Notes under the pieces: generated by a model
The model's database searches: none
Seen by the model: only the letters and a program-made list of their open reading frames with translations
What the model was told of the DNA's origin: nothing
Assembly (NCBI RefSeq): GCF_004217555.1
Contig: NZ_SHKW01000001.1
Location: 4,340,001-4,404,000 of the forward strand
Direction: 5' to 3'
Origin: Edaphobacter modestus
GTDB taxonomy: Bacteria; Acidobacteriota; Terriglobia; Terriglobales; Acidobacteriaceae
DNA: 64,000 nucleotides
Program-made: the position numbers and the translations under genes
In this document: positions 61,029-64,000 of the stretch, piece after piece
Position numbering within the stretch: the stretch's first letter is position 1
Layout of the letters: every line of letters begins with the position of its first letter

Positions 61029-62421
61029 TTTCGTCCAAGAACGGCATGGTGAACGTAAAGATTGTTCCCTGTGCTACCTGGCTCTCGACAGAAAGGATTC
61101 CGTGGTGGACGTCCGAGATCCACTTCGCAATCGCGAGCCCAAGTCCCGTGCCCTCAGTTTCGCTTCTGGAGACATCGGCGCGGAAAAAGCGATTAAAAAT
61201 GTACGGTAGATCCTTTTCGGCAATTCCGATCCCCGTATCGGAGACCGTCAGCTCCAGACAATCTGGCTGCTGAACCAAGCACACTTCGACTGCACCTGCC
61301 CGATCCGTATATTTGAACGCGTTATCAATAAGGATCCAAACCAATCTGCGTAGACAGAGGGAATCACCAAGCACAGTGATGACTTGATCCGTGCGGATTG
61401 AGAAGTTAAATGAAATACCTTTAGCTTCGGCGTGAGGCGACGCCATCTCACAGGCGTCACGAACGATCATTCCAAGATCGATCTCCTCGAAAGCCCTCTC
61501 TTGTGATTCAAAATCTGCGCGAGCGAGAGTAAGCATGTCTTCGATTAGAACCGAGGCTTTTGCCACTTCCTCCAGAATGTCGTCAAAAGCTCTATAACTT
61601 ATCGGATCTGTGGTTGGACGCTTTAGCGCGACTTCAGCTACGACGCGAGTGAAGGACAACGGGCCTCGTAGCTCATGAGATGCATCAGCCGTAAATTGCT
61701 TAATCTGCCCGACGGCTGATTCCAGACGCTCCAGCATTCCGTTACATGTCTCGGCAAGACGCTGTAATTCGTCACCTGTGTTGCTTACAGGTAGACGATC
61801 GGAAAGATTGTGAATACTGATCGACCGTGCTGTGGCGGTTATCTCATCGACCGGAGAGAGAGCACGCCTGCTGATCCAGTACCCTCCGACCGATGACAAA
61901 ACGATAAAAATCGGAACTGACTCGAGAAGTCCTCGCAGAAATTGATGTAAGAGCACTCGGTTTGCCGCCTCCGGAGCGGCTGCCGCCAGAAACAATCTTT
62001 CCCGATCAATGGAAAACGGTCGGATCAGGGTCCAGTATGGCTGTCCTTGCGATTCGACATGAACAAATTGCTCCTCGTCACCCACCTTCACCAAAGGCCA
62101 CGCAAATCTCTCGGCCGCGGACGAAGGCGAGGGGTAAGCTCTACTGCCATCGGCCCGAAAGACTTCAGAAAGACCGTTACCTGTGGCGCGGGCGAAGTCG
62201 CGAAAGTCGTCAAAACGATCATCGTCTGTAGCTTGTTGATTTTTATGAAGGAGATCTTGCAGACGATCGATTCTTCGTGCCAGTGTTTGGCGGCGTTCCG
62301 CCGTCAATGTTCGCTTCAAATTGAACCACATCGCCGTGCCGAACAGCACCCAACCAGAAAAGAACATCAGCCCAAACCAAATGGTCAGACGCAACGAAAT
62401 CGAAATCTGTCTCTTCAACAT
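61018..62421 (-). CDS. Membrane sensor histidine kinase
   Basis: The protein has 467 residues of the CusS/QseC-like type. Membrane helix 1 (LTIWFGLMFFSGWVLFGTAM), a periplasmic loop of about 120 residues, helix 2 (LLESVPIFIVLSSVGGYWIS), HAMP, then HisKA with H box FTADASHELRGPLSFTRVVA. HATPase with LVWILIDNAFKYTDRAG, DTGIGIAEKDLPYIFNRFF and EGTGLGLAIAKWI. It overlaps its response regulator by 7 bp. The pair is divergent from a TonB receptor gene, which it probably controls. Confidence 0.95.
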   Translation of the reverse strand: MLKRQISISLRLTIWFGLMFFSGWVLFGTAMWFNLKRTLTAERRQTLARRIDRLQDLLHKNQQATDDDRFDDFRDFARATGNGLSEVFRADGSRAYPSPSSAAERFAWPLVKVGDEEQFVHVESQGQPYWTLIRPFSIDRERLFLAAAAPEAANRVLLHQFLRGLLESVPIFIVLSSVGGYWISRRALSPVDEITATARSISIHNLSDRLPVSNTGDELQRLAETCNGMLERLESAVGQIKQFTADASHELRGPLSFTRVVAEVALKRPTTDPISYRAFDDILEEVAKASVLIEDMLTLARADFESQERAFEEIDLGMIVRDACEMASPHAEAKGISFNFSIRTDQVITVLGDSLCLRRLVWILIDNAFKYTDRAGAVEVCLVQQPDCLELTVSDTGIGIAEKDLPYIFNRFFRADVSRSETEGTGLGLAIAKWISDVHHGILSVESQVAQGTIFTFTMPFLDETRE

Positions 62422-63092
62422 GGCTCGATTCGTAATGAGTAGCCAACGCCCCGGATTGTATGCAGCATCTCAGTCTCGCCGGGTCGAGTAATCTTTGCGC
62501 GTAATGCTCCAATGAGGACATACAAACTCTCAAAACTCACGTCTGCATCCCTGCCCCATCCCTCGTCGATAAGCGTTGCATGCGGAACGACGGCCTTGGC
62601 CCGTCGCATCAGGACTTCGAGTAACGCACACTCCGTCCGTGTCAGAGAGACGGTCCGGAGTCCGCGTTGCAATTCGTAGAGATGGGGGCGGAAAATTAAA
62701 TCCGCAAAGTTCACCTCTTTGGCAGTTGGAGGCGGGAGGCGACGTTCAGAGGCCCTCACCTTGGCCAACAAAACATCCAATGCAAATGGTTTCGTGAGAT
62801 AGTCGTCCGCTCCAGCATCGAGACCATAGATGATGTCCTGCATTGTGTCGCGGGCTGAGACAATGATTGTCTGTGTTGCAAGCCTCTCTTCGCGCAACTT
62901 TTTGATAACAGAGAATCCATCTTTCTTGGGAACCATTACATCCAGGATTAGTAGATCGAAGTTATTCGTCTTCCCTAGTCGAAGACCTTCTTCACCGTCG
63001 TAAGCCAGCGTCACAACATGTCCCTCGTTTTCGAGAGCAGATCCGAGATGGGCTGCAAGCTTCTTTTTGTCTTCTACAACGAGAATTTTCAT
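62415..63092 (-). CDS. OmpR-family response regulator
   Basis: The protein has 225 residues. Receiver (MKILVVEDKKKLAAHLGSAL, phospho-Asp in DLLILDVMVPKKDG, Lys in DDYLTKPFALDVLL) and winged helix (VSLTRTECALLEVLMRRAKA, MLHTIRGVGYSLRIE). AGAAGG lies directly before the ATG, an unusually short spacing. Promoter region shared with the TonB receptor gene 144 bp away. Confidence 0.95.
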   Translation of the reverse strand: MKILVVEDKKKLAAHLGSALENEGHVVTLAYDGEEGLRLGKTNNFDLLILDVMVPKKDGFSVIKKLREERLATQTIIVSARDTMQDIIYGLDAGADDYLTKPFALDVLLAKVRASERRLPPPTAKEVNFADLIFRPHLYELQRGLRTVSLTRTECALLEVLMRRAKAVVPHATLIDEGWGRDADVSFESLYVLIGALRAKITRPGETEMLHTIRGVGYSLRIEPC

Positions 63093-63155
63093 CCTTCTGC
63101 GAGGCTAACGGCGAATTGTAAATTTCCCATGAAAACCCGCTCAGTCGGGCAGTTC

Positions 63156-63176
63156 CTTAGGTTGAGCTTAGGTTGA
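63156..63176. promoter_or_regulatory. PhoP-box-like tandem repeat in divergent promoter
   Basis: CTTAGGTTGA at 63156-63165 and again at 63167-63176, giving GGTTGA-N5-GGTTGA with an 11-bp period. This is the architecture of OmpR-family boxes (PhoP: GTTTA-N5/6-GTTTA type). It lies 64 bp upstream of the response regulator start and 61 bp upstream of the receptor start. Confidence 0.6.
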
Positions 63177-63236
63177 ACTGACATAGTACTTCCAATCCCT
63201 GCAGCCCAGGCAGTACCCGTAAAAGAAAGAGGCTCT

Positions 63237-64000
63237 ATGTCTATTGTCAGAGAGGGTTGGATAAACATCGTCGCGGTATATGTGCTTTTGGTTCTCTTGC
63301 TATCATCCCACGGGTTATCGGCTCAGTCCGGCAAAGGCCTCATCACTGGCTCGGTTGTCGATGATTCAAATGCAACGCTCAGCGGTGCCCAGGTCCAATT
63401 GCTTCCTCTAGGTCTCATCAGTGTGACTAACAACCAGGGGACGTTCGCCTTCCCTGAGATTCCTGCAGGAAAATACACACTTGCGGTTTCTTATGTTGGC
63501 TTCAAACCAATGCAAAAGGATGTGGAACTAACTGCCGGTCAAACACTCAATGTCTCTCTGACGCTCACGGTGACGTCTGTCAGTGAAGAAATTATCGTTA
63601 CTGCAGAGCGCCCGCACGGAGAGGCTGAAGCCATCAATCAAACACGGACCGCCGATAACATCGTGCAGGTCCTGCCCAACGAAGTTATTATGAGTCTGCC
63701 AAATGCTAATGTGGCCGATGCCATAGGCAGATTGCCATCTGTTTCTCTTTACCGAATCGAAGGAGAAGGTGTCTACATTCAGGTTCGTGGTACCGAGCCG
63801 CGCTTGACGAATGTCACCGTCGACGGAATCACCATCCCTTCACCAGAGCCAACTGTACGCCAGGTTCGTCTTGATGTGCTGCCATCCGATCTGGTTGAAG
63901 CGGTCGAACTGAACAAGACGCTCTCTGCGAATCAGGACGCCAGCGGTATCGGAGGCTCTGTCAACCTGCGCACCAAAGAGGCCGGTGAGCAGCCGACGAT
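63237..64000 (+). CDS. TonB-dependent receptor, N-terminal part (runs off the window)
   Basis: The open frame from ATG 63237 continues to the edge (254 residues). Signal peptide (INIVAVYVLLVLLLSSHGLS), then a carboxypeptidase-regulatory domain (GLITGSVVDDSNATLSGAQV, IPAGKYTLAVSYVGFKPMQK). Then comes the plug (PNANVADAIGRLPSVSLYRI, YIQVRGTEPRLTNVTVDGIT, ANQDASGIGGSVNLRTKEAG). The plug is of the Caulobacter/Xanthomonas receptor subtype, typical for carbohydrate uptake. The barrel lies outside. An AGAGG ribosome-binding site precedes the ATG. Confidence 0.93.
   Translation, partial: MSIVREGWINIVAVYVLLVLLLSSHGLSAQSGKGLITGSVVDDSNATLSGAQVQLLPLGLISVTNNQGTFAFPEIPAGKYTLAVSYVGFKPMQKDVELTAGQTLNVSLTLTVTSVSEEIIVTAERPHGEAEAINQTRTADNIVQVLPNEVIMSLPNANVADAIGRLPSVSLYRIEGEGVYIQVRGTEPRLTNVTVDGITIPSPEPTVRQVRLDVLPSDLVEAVELNKTLSANQDASGIGGSVNLRTKEAGEQPT

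Overview
The window looks like a chromosome segment from an acidobacterium of the Acidobacteriaceae type (Granulicella, Terriglobus or Edaphobacter-like). The evidence is a PadR regulator next to an acidobacterial ADOP-type FtsX/MacB permease, a DUF2934 protein, TonB-dependent receptors with an N-terminal carboxypeptidase-regulatory domain, many ECF and two-component regulators, and a GC-rich sequence. I had no database, so the genus is an inference.

Left part (1-13.8 kb): a complete Kdp potassium-uptake locus. The sensor KdpD is split into two divergently transcribed pieces. The + strand carries the ATP-binding/USP half, kdpE, a 32-residue membrane peptide, and kdpF, A, B and C. Beyond it lies a 1963-residue kinase-like/AAA/GAF/PAS/histidine-kinase protein on the minus strand. 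Between 13.8 and 15.6 kb is a decayed mobile-element end: remnants of a C5-cytosine methyltransferase (catalytic Cys changed to Tyr) and of a tyrosine recombinase, next to tRNA-Ala.

Middle (15.8-42.9 kb): an ECF sigma/anti-sigma pair. A minus-strand cluster carries rnc, two signal peptidases and an AsmA protein. Two secreted proteins have degenerate zincin motifs. An rlmB-type methyltransferase and a second ECF operon follow, then a LytTR regulator, a PadR/ADOP pair with a candidate operator, a BON protein, a SAM methyltransferase, a lipoprotein pair, a DUF2934 protein and a GT87-like glycosyltransferase. Last is a four-gene operon (response regulator, histidine kinase, porin, cupredoxin) preceded by 11-bp-phased repeats.

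Right part (43-64 kb): an AKR/GMC oxidoreductase pair, tRNA-Val, a phosphatidyltransferase, and an Fe-S assembly cluster (rrf2/iscR, iscS, iscU, iscA) interrupted by a phospholipase C-like gene. A 1-kb repeat region with a duplicated 300-bp unit follows, then NDH-2, two translationally coupled frameshifted genes, a polyacidic protein, a 2-hydroxyacid dehydrogenase and a serine hydrolase. A scar of truncated genes (MFS, TonB receptor, phosphodiesterase) precedes a two-component pair. That pair is divergent from a TonB-dependent receptor that runs off the window, and a PhoP-box-like tandem repeat lies between them.
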